64,000 bases of DNA from Hyphomicrobiales bacterium (GCA_900469475.1 UBXG01000019.1:310001-374000); one strand, 5' to 3'; shown: positions 32,567-42,108, counted from the stretch's first letter. Numbers and translations: made by a program. The notes: generated by a model from the sequence alone, not told the origin.

Positions 32567-33610
32567 GTGAAATTTAATGCCATTTTGTGCGGGTGCGGAG
32601 CTATGTCCAAAGGCTGGCTCAGGGCTATCGCCTCGACGCCGGCGCTTGCCGAATCCATTCAGATTGTCGGCCTGGTCGATCTCAATCGGGCGACCGCCGA
32701 AAGCCTTGCGAAAGAATTCTCTCTCGACGGTGCCGTCATCGGCTCCGACCTCGCCGAGGTCATTGCTGCGACCAAGGCGGATCTGGTCTTCGATATCGTC
32801 ATTCCGGCTGCGCGCTTCAGCGTGGTGTCGACGGCACTGAAGGCCGGCTGCCATGTGCTGAGCGAAAAGCCGATGGCGACGTCGCTGGCCGAAGGTACCG
32901 CTCTGATCAAGCTTGCGGCAGAGACGGGTAAAGTTCATGCCATCATCCAGAATCGCCGCTTCATCTCCGGCATCCGTCGTCTGCGACGTTTCGTGGAGGA
33001 GGGGGCGATTGGCGAGCTGACGGGCGTCCATTGTGATTTCTTCCTCGGTCCGCATTTCGGCGGCTTCCGCGAGGAGATGGACAATGTGCTGTTGCTCGAC
33101 ATGGCGATCCACACCTTCGATGCCGCTCGCTTCGTGTCCGGCAAGGTGCCGCTCTCGGTCTATTGCCTTGAAAAGAACCCGGTAGGCTCCTGGTACAAGC
33201 ATGGCGCATCGGCGCATGCGCTCTTCGACTTTTCCGATGACGTCGTCTTCAGCTATCGCGGTTCCTGGTGCGCCGAGGGTCGGCGCACGAGTTGGGAGAG
33301 TCAATGGCGGCTCACCGGCAGCAAGGGCATGCTGACCTGGGACGGCGAAGAGAATTTCGAGGCTGCCGTTGCCGGCAACGAGCCCGGCCTGCTGCACGGC
33401 TTTACGCCGATCGGGGTCCCTGGACCGAGGCATGAGGAGGAGACGCACGGCCACGCCAGCGTCATCGCATCCTTCATCGAAGCAATCAAGACGGGCAAGT
33501 CGCCGGAAACCGCGAGCTCCGACAACATTCGCAGCCTGGCGATGGTCTTAGGCGCCATTGAGAGCGCCAAGACCGGCCGGCGTGTCGACATTTCAGCACA
33601 AGGACAATGA
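32567..33610 (+). CDS. Gfo/Idh/MocA family NAD(P)-dependent oxidoreductase
   Basis: A 347-residue sugar dehydrogenase. The GTG at 32567 is the start because AGGAGG stands 6 bases upstream. The nucleotide-binding motif is ILCGCGAMSKGWLRAI, the conserved EKP is in HVLSEKPMATSL, and the second-domain His/Asp pair lies in LLLDMAIHTFDAARF. First gene of an operon with isomerase and CUT1 ABC importer. It likely oxidises or reduces the imported glycoside or inositol-like sugar; the exact substrate cannot be read. Confidence 0.9.
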   Translation: MKFNAILCGCGAMSKGWLRAIASTPALAESIQIVGLVDLNRATAESLAKEFSLDGAVIGSDLAEVIAATKADLVFDIVIPAARFSVVSTALKAGCHVLSEKPMATSLAEGTALIKLAAETGKVHAIIQNRRFISGIRRLRRFVEEGAIGELTGVHCDFFLGPHFGGFREEMDNVLLLDMAIHTFDAARFVSGKVPLSVYCLEKNPVGSWYKHGASAHALFDFSDDVVFSYRGSWCAEGRRTSWESQWRLTGSKGMLTWDGEENFEAAVAGNEPGLLHGFTPIGVPGPRHEEETHGHASVIASFIEAIKTGKSPETASSDNIRSLAMVLGAIESAKTGRRVDISAQGQ

Positions 33611-33614
33611 CATC

Positions 33615-34508
33615 ATGACAAATCCGGCAAAGGCCATCCGCATCGGCACGATGATCAGGGCGACGAACGAGGATGCTGCCCAGAACATCGCCAAGATCGC
33701 CGATCTTGGCTTCGAGAGCTTCGAGCCCTTCTTCTGGCAGAGCACCAACGGTCAGAACCTTGCGGAACTCGGCAAGCGCTGCCGCGAGGCCATCGGCGAC
33801 CGCGACATCACGATCTCGACTCTCGGCATGTTCGGCAACCCGCTCGAAGAGCGTGAGATGGACCTGCAGACGCTGCAGGGCTGGAAGGATTGCATCGACA
33901 ACGCCCATCATTTTGGCGCGACCTGCGTTGCCGGCTTCACCGGCCGTATCCGCAACCAGCCGCTCACAGACAGCCTGCCGCGTTACAAGCAGATCTGGAG
34001 CGAGCTTGCCAAGCGTGCGGCCGACAAGGGCATCAAGATCGCCTTCGAAAATTGCGCCATGGACGGCAATTGGGCGACCGGCGATTGGAACATCGCGCAT
34101 AACCCGGATGCGTGGGAGCTGATGTTCAACGAAACTCCGGACGACAATCTCGGCCTGGAATGGGAGCCGTGCCATCAGATGGTTTATCTGATCGAGCCGC
34201 TGCCGCAGATTCGCAAATGGGCGAAAAAGATTTTCCACGTCCACGGCAAGGATGCGACGATCCGCTGGGATGTCATCAAGGAGCACGGCATCTTCGGCAA
34301 GGAGAAGTTCGTCTTCATGCGCACGCCGGGCTTCGGCGACAGCAACTGGACCGACATCATCTCCGAACTGCGCTTGGCCGGCTGGTCCGGCTCCATCGAC
34401 ATCGAAGGCTGGCATGACCCGGTCTATCGCGATGCACTCGAAATGACTGGCCAGGTTCACGGCCTGAACTATCTCAAGGCAAGCCGGGGCGGGGACTTCG
34501 TCGAGTAA
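33615..34508 (+). CDS. Sugar phosphate isomerase/epimerase (AP endonuclease 2 fold)
   Basis: A 297-residue TIM-barrel protein of the xylose-isomerase-like family. Metal ligands appear as Glu/Asp/His in KIAFENCAMDGNWATGDWN, LGLEWEPCHQMVYLIEP, FHVHGKDATIRWD and DIEGWHDP. The ATG at 33615 lies 4 bases after the oxidoreductase stop, so they are coupled. Such pairs act on 3-keto- or inosose-type intermediates. Substrate not determined. Confidence 0.9.
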   Translation: MTNPAKAIRIGTMIRATNEDAAQNIAKIADLGFESFEPFFWQSTNGQNLAELGKRCREAIGDRDITISTLGMFGNPLEEREMDLQTLQGWKDCIDNAHHFGATCVAGFTGRIRNQPLTDSLPRYKQIWSELAKRAADKGIKIAFENCAMDGNWATGDWNIAHNPDAWELMFNETPDDNLGLEWEPCHQMVYLIEPLPQIRKWAKKIFHVHGKDATIRWDVIKEHGIFGKEKFVFMRTPGFGDSNWTDIISELRLAGWSGSIDIEGWHDPVYRDALEMTGQVHGLNYLKASRGGDFVE

Positions 34509-34742
34509 TGCATGCATTTGCAGAACTGCATCGATTTAGAAGGCAAGTTGTGCGTTAATGAAATGCCCTGAGTGATCGACGCTTAGGGCATGACGGAAAC
34601 CCGAACGGAGGAACCCGAGCGTCCGCACCTTGCCCCATGGGACAGGCGGGCGCTTGGCGCAGGTAAGAGGAAAACGCCGATGGCAGCGCGGGCCATGTCA
34701 TCGGACAGATACCGTCACGGTTCGCATGGTGGAGGAGAATGT

Positions 34743-36011
34743 ATGAATATTTTTTCGAAGCTGGCGATCTCCGCCGGCATGTCGCTTCTGCTTGCCGCCG
34801 GTGTGGCACAAGCGCAGGGCAAGACATTTAACGTCTGGTGGTTCGAACTGCCGGATACTTCGCAGGCCAAGGCATGGACCAAGGCGCTCGAAGAGCTGAA
34901 AGCCAAGCATCCTGACGTTACCATCAATTTCGAGCAGAAGACCTTCGAGCAATTGCAGAAGGCAGGCAGTCTCATCCTCAATTCGGATCAGGCCCCGGAT
35001 GTTCTGGAGTACAACAAGGGCAATGCCACGGCTGGCCTCGTTGCCTCGCAGGGTCTGCTGACACCGCTCGACGATCAATTCAAATCGCGCGGCTGGGATA
35101 AAATCCTAAACGAAACCAACAGCCAGCTCAGCAAATACGATGGCAACGGCATCTACGGTTCCGGTCCGATTATCGGTATTCCCGTCTATGGCGAATTCGT
35201 TTCGGTTTTCTACAATATCGACATGTTCCAGGCCAATGGCGTGAAAGTGCCGACCACGCTGGACGAGTTCGAAGCTGCGCTCGACACTTTCAAGAAGAAG
35301 GGCATTACGCCGCTTGCCTATGGTACGGTGGATTCCAACGCGCAGCACCTGGTTTATACGCTTGCACTGACGCAGGCTGACGATACCTGGGTCAAGAACT
35401 ATCAGGGGCTGAAGGCACCGCTTGATACCAAGCCCTTCCTGTTTGCCGCCCAGAAGATCGCCGACTGGGTGAGCAAGGGTTATATTTCGAAGGATTCGAC
35501 CGGCCTGAAGGGTACCGGCGGCGCCGACAATCTCTTCTCGTCGGGCACAGCTCCGATGTTTGTCAGCGGCACCTGGAACAACGGCAACTTCGCGAGCTCG
35601 ATCAAGACCTTCAAGTGGAGCCAGTTCATCTTCCCGACCACGAAATACAGCGTGGGTTCGACCGGCAACCTGTTCATGGTGCCGAAGAGCGCGAAGAACA
35701 AGGATCTCTCCTACGAGTTCATCGATCTTGTTCTGAGCAAGGAAAACCAGAACCAGCAGGCCAATCTTGGTGGTGTTGCCATCGCCGCCGATCCGGCTTC
35801 AGTCACTGACGAAGTCGGCAAGCGCAACGTCGAGCTCTTCAACCAGATCTCCAGCAAGGGCGGCCTCGGCTTCTACCCGGACTGGCCGGTGCCTGGTTAC
35901 TACGAACTGCTGATCCAGGCGACCACGGGTCTTGTCAACGGCTCGACCACGCCTGATCAGTTCGCGGCGCGCCTGAAGAAGGCCTACGACGACGTGCAGG
36001 CAGCGCAGTAA
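34743..36011 (+). CDS. Carbohydrate ABC transporter substrate-binding protein (CUT1 family)
   Basis: A 422-residue periplasmic binding protein. The ATG at 34743 has GGAGGAGAA 4 bases upstream and starts a Sec signal (LAISAGMSLLLAAGVAQAQG). The mature protein opens KTFNVWWFELPDTSQAKAW, the family-1 extracellular solute-binding fold. The 234-base upstream gap holds an inverted repeat ATGCCCT..AGGGCAT (34563-34591). It is followed by an intercistronic hairpin and two permeases. Confidence 0.92.
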   Translation: MNIFSKLAISAGMSLLLAAGVAQAQGKTFNVWWFELPDTSQAKAWTKALEELKAKHPDVTINFEQKTFEQLQKAGSLILNSDQAPDVLEYNKGNATAGLVASQGLLTPLDDQFKSRGWDKILNETNSQLSKYDGNGIYGSGPIIGIPVYGEFVSVFYNIDMFQANGVKVPTTLDEFEAALDTFKKKGITPLAYGTVDSNAQHLVYTLALTQADDTWVKNYQGLKAPLDTKPFLFAAQKIADWVSKGYISKDSTGLKGTGGADNLFSSGTAPMFVSGTWNNGNFASSIKTFKWSQFIFPTTKYSVGSTGNLFMVPKSAKNKDLSYEFIDLVLSKENQNQQANLGGVAIAADPASVTDEVGKRNVELFNQISSKGGLGFYPDWPVPGYYELLIQATTGLVNGSTTPDQFAARLKKAYDDVQAAQ

Positions 36012-36031
36012 CACCATCGGCGACAATCACA

Positions 36032-36063
36032 ACGGCAAGACGGCTTTGATGCCGCCTTGCCGT
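36032..36063 (+). promoter_or_regulatory. Intercistronic stem-loop behind the binding-protein gene
   Basis: ACGGCAAG-A-CGGC (36032-36044) pairs with GCCG-C-CTTGCCGT (36051-36063) around a 6-base loop. No T-tract follows, so it is more likely an RNA-stabilising or partial read-through element than a terminator. Such hairpins keep binding-protein mRNA more abundant than permease mRNA. Confidence 0.65.
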
Positions 36064-36082
36064 ATCGGACTGGAGGATTTCG

Positions 36083-36988
36083 ATGGATAAGTCGAAGAGC
36101 GCCGGCAGGGCGGGGTACTATTTCTACATGATCCCCGGCGTGCTCGGGTTTGTTCTCGTCGTGCTCGTTCCGCTGATTGCCAATTTCGTCATCAGCTTCA
36201 CGACATGGAAGGGCGGCGTCATTCCGCCGCGATATGTTGGCTTTGAGAATTATCAGCGGCTGCTTCACGATGCGGCTTTCTGGGGTTCCATCCAGCATAC
36301 CCTATTGTTCATCATCTCGATGACGATCGTGCCCATCATATTGGGGCTGGTGCTGGCGGCGGTGCTATTCGACTATATCAGTGCGCAATTCAGCCAGACG
36401 TGGTCGAGCTTTTTTCGCGCAGGCTTCTACCTGCCGCAGATCCTGCCGCTGACAGCCGCCGGCGTGCTGTGGGCGTGGATTCTCAACCCCATCGGCATCA
36501 TCAATGCAGTGCTGAAGGCGATCGGCCTGGATTTCATGGCGAAGAACTGGCTGGGGGACGCCACCTATGCGCTATGGGCGGTTTCGGCCGTCATCGTCTG
36601 GGTGCAGGTCGGCTATTGTCTGGTCGTGTTCATGTCCGGACTGGCGCGCGTCGATCCTTCGCTTTACGAGGCCGCGGAGCTCGATAATGCAAGCTGGTTC
36701 GCGCGTTTCCGCGCCATCACCATTCCGATGCTGATGCCTGAAATTTTCGTCGTCGCGCTGACGACGCTGATTGCGGCGCTCAAGGTCTTCGCGCCGATCT
36801 ATGTTCTGACGTCGGGCGGACCGGACAATGCAACGACGGTCCCATCCTATCTGTCATACTATCATTTCTTCACGACAAACCGCGTCGGATACGCGGCAGC
36901 CATCGCGACGCTGCAGACGGTCATGACCATCATACTCGGCATCCTCTTCCTGCGTATGCAGTCGAAACAGGCCGAAGGAGGGCATTGA
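36083..36988 (+). CDS. Carbohydrate ABC permease, MalF type (CUT1)
   Basis: A 301-residue inner-membrane permease with six TM helices starting GYYFYMIPGVLGFVLVVLVP. The EAA loop YEAAELDNASWFARFRAITI is close to the CUT1 consensus EAA---G. Overlapping transcription unit with the second permease one base later. It forms a heterodimer with the next gene product. Confidence 0.94.
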   Translation: MDKSKSAGRAGYYFYMIPGVLGFVLVVLVPLIANFVISFTTWKGGVIPPRYVGFENYQRLLHDAAFWGSIQHTLLFIISMTIVPIILGLVLAAVLFDYISAQFSQTWSSFFRAGFYLPQILPLTAAGVLWAWILNPIGIINAVLKAIGLDFMAKNWLGDATYALWAVSAVIVWVQVGYCLVVFMSGLARVDPSLYEAAELDNASWFARFRAITIPMLMPEIFVVALTTLIAALKVFAPIYVLTSGGPDNATTVPSYLSYYHFFTTNRVGYAAAIATLQTVMTIILGILFLRMQSKQAEGGH

Positions 36989-36989
36989 G

Positions 36990-37865
36990 ATGGCAACGGC
37001 ATCCTCGATTTCCACACACATCGTTTCAACGGAACATCGCGCAAGAAGGGGGGTCGGCCGCTGGGTCGTTCTGGGCATCCTGCTGGTTTTCCTTGCAGGC
37101 ACGCTCTTTCCGTTCTTTCTCGCGGCAGTCAACGCTATCAAGACGCCCTCCGACTATGCCGCCAATGGTCCGCTTGCTCTTCCGCACAGCTTTGATCTGA
37201 CGGCGCTTAAGAACTTCTGGGCCACCGTCGATTTCCCCCGCAAGCTTTTCAACAGTATCCTCATCAGCGGATGCACCGCCATTCTGGCCGTCGTTCTCAG
37301 CTTGCTGAATGCCTATGCCATCGGCATAGGCCGCGTGCGTGGCGGGCAAGGGCTTCTCGTCCTACTGTTGATATCCATCATGGCGCCGCAGGAGGCTTTG
37401 GTCTATCCGCTTTACTATATGTCGAAGCAGGTCGGACTGTTCGACTCGATGCTCTCGGTTATCCTGATCATCGGCGTGCTGCATACCGCATTCGGTACCT
37501 ATCTTCTGTCTTCCGTGCTGGCAACCTTCCCGCGCGAGATCATCGAGGCGGCGCAGATCGATAATGCCAGCCGCTGGCAAATCCTCTGGATGGTGATCGT
37601 GCCGGTGCTCAGACCGACGCTCGCAGTGCTTGCGACCTTCTTCTTCATCTGGACCTGGAACGAGTTTCTGATCCCGCTGGTATTTCTCGTTTCCAACAAC
37701 AACCAGACGGTCTCCGTCGCTATGGGCGTGCTGTCGGGCGCCAATACCCAGGACCCGACGGCAATTGCCGCGGCCTCTCTGCTTGGCATAACGCCGACGA
37801 TTATCTTCTTCCTTATTTTTCAACGGACCCTGACGCGCGGTGTCGCGGTCGGTGCCGTCAAATAA
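36990..37865 (+). CDS. Carbohydrate ABC permease, MalG type (CUT1)
   Basis: A 291-residue permease with six TM helices. The EAA loop IIEAAQIDNASRWQILWMVI is conserved. The ATG at 36990 follows the first permease stop after 1 base. It ends GVAVGAVK, the usual MalG-like end. Works with the previous permease and the ATPase at 37957. Confidence 0.94.
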   Translation: MATASSISTHIVSTEHRARRGVGRWVVLGILLVFLAGTLFPFFLAAVNAIKTPSDYAANGPLALPHSFDLTALKNFWATVDFPRKLFNSILISGCTAILAVVLSLLNAYAIGIGRVRGGQGLLVLLLISIMAPQEALVYPLYYMSKQVGLFDSMLSVILIIGVLHTAFGTYLLSSVLATFPREIIEAAQIDNASRWQILWMVIVPVLRPTLAVLATFFFIWTWNEFLIPLVFLVSNNNQTVSVAMGVLSGANTQDPTAIAAASLLGITPTIIFFLIFQRTLTRGVAVGAVK

Positions 37866-37956
37866 CCAATGCGGAAGCCCCGTTCGGCGAAAGCCGCCGG
37901 GCGGGGCGCGACGAATGGCAAGTTCGATAAATTCGATGTTCCGCAGGAGGCGTAAA

Positions 37957-39045
37957 GTGGCAGGTATCAACATCAAATCCCTCACCAAGCATTTCGGTGC
38001 CGTGCAGGTTCTGAACGACATCGATCTGACGATCGAGCGCGGCGAGTTCGTCGTCTTCCTCGGCGGCTCGGGCTGCGGCAAGTCGACCTTGCTGCGCATG
38101 ATCGCTGGTCTGGAGACGATCACCAGCGGCGAAATCTGGATCGGCGGAAAGCGGGTCGACCAACTGCCGCCCGGCGAGCGCGGCGTGTCGATGGTCTTTC
38201 AGTCTTATGCGCTCTATCCGCACATGACGGTTCGCGATAACATGTCCTTCGGCCTGAAAAATATCAAAACGCCCAAGCACGAGATTGCCAGGCGCATCGA
38301 AGAAGCCGCGAAAATCCTGGAAATGCCGCACCTTCTCGATCGCAAACCTTCGGCTCTCTCCGGCGGTCAGCGCCAGCGTGTCGCGATCGGCCGCGCCATC
38401 GTGCGAGAGCCGGATGTGTTCCTTTTCGACGAGCCGCTTTCCAACCTCGATGCCGGTCTGCGCACACGTACGCGCGTGGAATTGGCGCAGCTGCATGAGC
38501 GGCTCGGCGCGACGATGGTGTTCGTGACGCACGACCAGGTGGAGGCGATGACACTCGCCGACCGTATCGTGTTGCTCAACAACAAGAAGATCGAGCAGGT
38601 GGCGACCCCCGTCGAGATCTACACGCGCCCGGCGACGCGCTATGTCGCCCAATTCGTCGGCTCACCCGGCATGAACTTTATCAATATAGCCGGCCTGAAT
38701 GAAGCGGGCGGGCTGGCGACGGCAACGCTGCCGGATGGCTCTGTCATCAAAACGGCGGTTGCGCTCAATGGCCTTGCGAATTCCGGACTGACGCTCGGCA
38801 TCCGTCCGGAGCATCTGGTCGTTACGGCGGCGGAGAAGGGTGATATCGGTGGTCAGGTCGAGACCATCGAACGCTTGGGCGACCGTTCGCTTGTTCACGT
38901 CCGGCTCAAGGATGGCTCGAAGATCATCGGCACGGATCCCGGCATGACGACGATCACGACCGGCTCGCCGATTGCCTTTACCGTTGACGCAGCAAAGGTG
39001 AGCATCTTCGATGAGAACGATGCCGCCCATCATTCCGTAAACTAA
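37957..39045 (+). CDS. Carbohydrate ABC ATPase (MalK/UgpC type)
   Basis: A 362-residue ATPase. The GTG at 37957 (VAGINIKSLTKHFG) has AGGAGG 7 bases upstream; a longer in-frame reading overlaps the permease and lacks homology. Walker A GGSGCGKSTLLRM, signature ALSGGQRQRVAIGRAI, Walker B VFLFDEPLSNLD and VTHDQVEAMTLADR are intact. The C-terminal TOBE/MalK regulatory domain (about 240-362) is present. Confidence 0.94.
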   Translation: MAGINIKSLTKHFGAVQVLNDIDLTIERGEFVVFLGGSGCGKSTLLRMIAGLETITSGEIWIGGKRVDQLPPGERGVSMVFQSYALYPHMTVRDNMSFGLKNIKTPKHEIARRIEEAAKILEMPHLLDRKPSALSGGQRQRVAIGRAIVREPDVFLFDEPLSNLDAGLRTRTRVELAQLHERLGATMVFVTHDQVEAMTLADRIVLLNNKKIEQVATPVEIYTRPATRYVAQFVGSPGMNFINIAGLNEAGGLATATLPDGSVIKTAVALNGLANSGLTLGIRPEHLVVTAAEKGDIGGQVETIERLGDRSLVHVRLKDGSKIIGTDPGMTTITTGSPIAFTVDAAKVSIFDENDAAHHSVN

Positions 39046-39139
39046 GGAGGGAGGACACAAGATCAGCCATTTTCGATAAGCTTCAGAGGCGATCAAGTAG
39101 GTCGTTGACGAAACCGTCCAACTGGTATGTTATGCCACC

Positions 39140-39703
39140 ATGTCCACTGCGCACCATAGAAAGAAGCAGCCCTTGTTCGTCCGCCAGCAGTTGCTGGAGG
39201 TCGCGGCGCGGCTTGCTTCCGAAAAGGGGATGACGGCGGTGACGCTGGATGCCGTTTCCGGCGCCTCCGGTGTCAGCAAGGGTGGATTGCTGCATCACTT
39301 CCCCAGCAAGCACATGCTACTGGAAGCGCTGTTCGACAGCCTGCTGGAGCGGCTGGATGCTGCGATCGAGGAAGCGATGCGCGCCGATCCGTTGCCGCAT
39401 GGCCGCTTTACCCGCGCTTATCTGCATGCCTGTCTGGCGCTGCGAGACCAGCCGCAGGGCGCCAAGGATTGGGCGCAGGTGACGATGGTGCTGCTCACCG
39501 AGCCGCAATTGCGGCAGCGGTGGCAGGAGTGGGTGCGCGAGCGCAGCGAGGAATATGTCGGTACGGACTCCTCGGTGGATGCGGCAATCGTCAGATTGGC
39601 GGCCGACGGGATATGGCTTGCCGACCTGCTCGGCAGCCACGAGTTGGACGAGAGCGCCCGCCAAAGGCTGATCGACCGGTTGATCGAGCTGACGCAGCTC
39701 TAA
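39140..39703 (+). CDS. TetR-family regulator of the adjacent SMR efflux gene
   Basis: A 187-residue repressor. The HTH spans VRQQLLEVAARLASEKGMTA to GGLLHHFPSKHMLLEALF. The C-terminal domain resembles TetR_C_37-like sensors (DWAQVTMVLLTEPQLRQRWQ). A possible promoter TTGACG (39105) with TATGTT (39126) lies upstream. It is followed after 19 bases by an EmrE-type gene, so I infer control of that pump by its substrate. Confidence 0.9.
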   Translation: MSTAHHRKKQPLFVRQQLLEVAARLASEKGMTAVTLDAVSGASGVSKGGLLHHFPSKHMLLEALFDSLLERLDAAIEEAMRADPLPHGRFTRAYLHACLALRDQPQGAKDWAQVTMVLLTEPQLRQRWQEWVRERSEEYVGTDSSVDAAIVRLAADGIWLADLLGSHELDESARQRLIDRLIELTQL

Positions 39704-39722
39704 CCTTATCGGAGACAATGGA

Positions 39723-40064
39723 ATGGCGAACGCATCGGTTTATGCAATGCTGCTGGTCGCGATCGTGCTGGAAGTGATCGGCACGACGGCGTTGCAGATG
39801 TCTCAGCAGTTCACCCGCCTCGGCCCGACAGTGGTTTTGGTGATCTGCTATACGGCCGCCTTCTATTGTCTTTCGGTGACGTTGCGGGTCATCCCGGTGG
39901 GCATCGCCTATGCTATCTGGAGCGCGCTCGGCATCGTGCTGATTTCGATGGTGGGGGTCGTGCTTTTCCGCCAGAAACTCGACCTTGCTGCCGTCATCGG
40001 CCTGGGTCTGATCATTGCCGGCGTGCTCGTCGTCAATCTCTTTTCAAAATCCGTGTCGCACTGA
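39723..40064 (+). CDS. Small multidrug resistance (SMR/EmrE) transporter
   Basis: A 113-residue protein with four TM helices. The essential Glu is in LLVAIVLEVIGTTALQMSQQ (the E14 equivalent). The GIAYAIWSALGIVLISMVGV segment is the SMR signature. It functions as an antiparallel dimer exporting quaternary cations or guanidinium-like compounds with proton import. Second gene of a TetR-SMR pair. Confidence 0.94.
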   Translation: MANASVYAMLLVAIVLEVIGTTALQMSQQFTRLGPTVVLVICYTAAFYCLSVTLRVIPVGIAYAIWSALGIVLISMVGVVLFRQKLDLAAVIGLGLIIAGVLVVNLFSKSVSH

Positions 40065-40169
40065 AAACACAGGTGTTGTCTATGGTCGTTTTTGTCTTTG
40101 TCAAATTCGCGGGGAGGCTTTATCTCTTGCCCCGAACGGGCTGATGGAGGCTTGAAGTGCGGCGCTTTC

Positions 40170-40183
40170 CCAAAGCGCTTTGG
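40170..40183. promoter_or_regulatory. LacI-type operator upstream of the thuA-like gene
   Basis: CCAAAGCGCTTTGG is a perfect 14-base palindrome with the central CG typical of LacI-family operators, 46 bases ahead of the start codon at 40229. Its arms differ from the operator at 32508-32521, which implies a different LacI-family regulator not encoded in this window. Confidence 0.65.
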
Positions 40184-40228
40184 ATCGCGTAACCCATTCA
40201 ATTTCAATGGTATAAGAGGAGTGCCGTA

Positions 40229-41014
40229 ATGACTATTCGTGCCGTCGTTTGGGGCGAGAACATTCATGAGCAGACAAACAAGGTCGTCGCCGAGATCTAT
40301 CCGGAGGGCATGCACAACACCATCGCCAAGGCACTGAATGCCGATGCGGGTATCGAGGCGACCACGGCGACGCTACAGGAGCCGGAGCACGGTCTCAGCG
40401 AAGCCCGTCTGAAGGATACCGACGTCCTGTTGTGGTGGGGGCACAAGGACCATGGCGCCGTCAAGGACGAAATCGTCGAGCGCGTGGCAAAGCGCGTGTG
40501 GGAAGGCATGGGCCTCATCGTCCTGCATTCCGGCCATTTCTCCAAGGTCTTCAAGCGCCTGATGGGCACGCCCTGCGCGCTGAAGTGGCGCGAAGCCGGC
40601 GAGCGCGAGCGCCTCTGGGTCATCAATCCTCGCCATCCGATCGCAGCCGGCCTCGGCGAGCATTTCGAGCTTGAGAATGAGGAAATGTACGGTGAGCAGT
40701 TCTCCGTTCCGGAGCCGCTGGAAACCGTGTTCATCTCCTGGTTCCAGGGTGGCGAGGTCTTCCGCTCGGGCATGACCTGGCGCCGTGGCGCCGGCAACAT
40801 CTTCTACTTCCGTCCAGGCCACGAGACCTATCCGACCTATCACAACGGCACCGTTCAGAAGGTTCTGATCAATTCCGTGAAGTGGGCCCATAACCCGCTC
40901 GGCACTCAGGTCAGCATCCATGATGCGCCGAATGTGCCGGTCGAAAAGGCACTGGAGCCGATCGTCGAACGTGGTCCGAAACTGCACCAGGCCGGCGAAG
41001 CCGGTTATCGCTGA
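40229..41014 (+). CDS. ThuA-like trehalose utilisation family protein
   Basis: A 261-residue protein with the ThuA glutamine-amidotransferase-like fold. MTIRAVVWGENIHEQTNKVV, LLWWGHKDHGAV and IVLHSGHFSKVFKRLMG are family segments. ThuA with ThuB acts in trehalose/sucrose-type catabolism via 3-keto sugars in S. meliloti. Here it is followed after 8 bases by a Gfo/Idh/MocA oxidoreductase in the ThuB position. The ABC genes of a thu operon are not adjacent, so substrate identity is open. Confidence 0.88.
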   Translation: MTIRAVVWGENIHEQTNKVVAEIYPEGMHNTIAKALNADAGIEATTATLQEPEHGLSEARLKDTDVLLWWGHKDHGAVKDEIVERVAKRVWEGMGLIVLHSGHFSKVFKRLMGTPCALKWREAGERERLWVINPRHPIAAGLGEHFELENEEMYGEQFSVPEPLETVFISWFQGGEVFRSGMTWRRGAGNIFYFRPGHETYPTYHNGTVQKVLINSVKWAHNPLGTQVSIHDAPNVPVEKALEPIVERGPKLHQAGEAGYR

Positions 41015-41022
41015 GGTATCAG

Positions 41023-42066
41023 ATGCGTCTCATAGTAGTTGGCACGGGCGGCATGGCGAAGAACCATGTGGAGCATTTCGCCCGCATTCCTGGCGTCGAA
41101 ATCGTCGGCGCCGTCGATACGGATGCGACGAGGCTCACCGCCTTCTGCGACACGTTCGATATCAAGAAGCGCTTCTCGTCGCTCGACGAGGCGCTCACCT
41201 GGGGCGAGTTCGATGCGGCGACGAATGTCACGCCGGACAAGGCGCACCATCCGACGACCCTGCCGCTGCTTGCCGCCGGCAAGCATGTTCTCTGCGAAAA
41301 GCCGCTTGCGGAGAATTATGAAAAGGCGCTCGAGATGACGGAAGCTGCCGAAAGGGCGGGGGTCGTCAACATGGTCAACCTGACCTATCGCAATGTCGCG
41401 CAGCTGCAGAAGGCGCGCGAGATGGTGATTTCGGGCGAGATCGGTACCGTCAAGCATGTGGAGGCGTCCTACCTGCAGAGCTGGCTCGTCTCCAAGGCTT
41501 GGGGCGACTGGCGCAGCGAATCCAAGTGGCTGTGGCGTCTGTCGACCGGTCATGGCTCGAACGGCGTTCTCGGCGATATCGGCATCCATATCCTCGATTT
41601 CGCCGCCTATGGCGCCGCGACCGATATCGATCACGTCTTTGCTCGTCTCAAGACCTTCGCCAAGGCGCCGGGCGAGCGCATCGGCGAATATACGCTCGAT
41701 GCGAATGACAGCTTCTCGATGTCGGTCGATTTCGCCAACGGCGCGCTTGGCGTCGTGCATGCGAGCCGCTGGGCGACGGGACATTTGAACGAGCTGAAGC
41801 TCCGCATCTATGGCGAGCGCGGCGGCCTGGAAGTGAACCATAGCCCGAACGGTTCCGAACTGCGGGGTTGCCTGGGTGATGATACGGAAACGGCGACCTG
41901 GCGTGTTCTTGAAGTGCCTCCGGTGCCGACCAACTACCAGCGCTTCGCCGAGGCTGTGATGACCGGCAGCAGCCAGGACCCGAGCTTCCGTCACGCAGCC
42001 AACTTGCAGCGCGTGCTGGATCTTGCCATGGTGACGGAAGTTGAACGGCGCGAACTGAAGGTCTGA
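41023..42066 (+). CDS. Gfo/Idh/MocA family oxidoreductase (ThuB position)
   Basis: A 347-residue NAD(P)-dependent sugar oxidoreductase. Nucleotide-binding LIVVGTGGMAKNHVEHFA, catalytic HVLCEKPLAENYEKA and DIGIHILDFAAYGA (Asp/His) are visible. It is co-transcribed with the ThuA-like gene. By analogy with ThuB it would interconvert a disaccharide and its 3-keto form. A different sugar is possible. Confidence 0.9.
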   Translation: MRLIVVGTGGMAKNHVEHFARIPGVEIVGAVDTDATRLTAFCDTFDIKKRFSSLDEALTWGEFDAATNVTPDKAHHPTTLPLLAAGKHVLCEKPLAENYEKALEMTEAAERAGVVNMVNLTYRNVAQLQKAREMVISGEIGTVKHVEASYLQSWLVSKAWGDWRSESKWLWRLSTGHGSNGVLGDIGIHILDFAAYGAATDIDHVFARLKTFAKAPGERIGEYTLDANDSFSMSVDFANGALGVVHASRWATGHLNELKLRIYGERGGLEVNHSPNGSELRGCLGDDTETATWRVLEVPPVPTNYQRFAEAVMTGSSQDPSFRHAANLQRVLDLAMVTEVERRELKV

Positions 42067-42108
42067 TATCACAGTCAGCCTTCAGGCAGGGCCTTGGGGA
42101 GTGCATGC

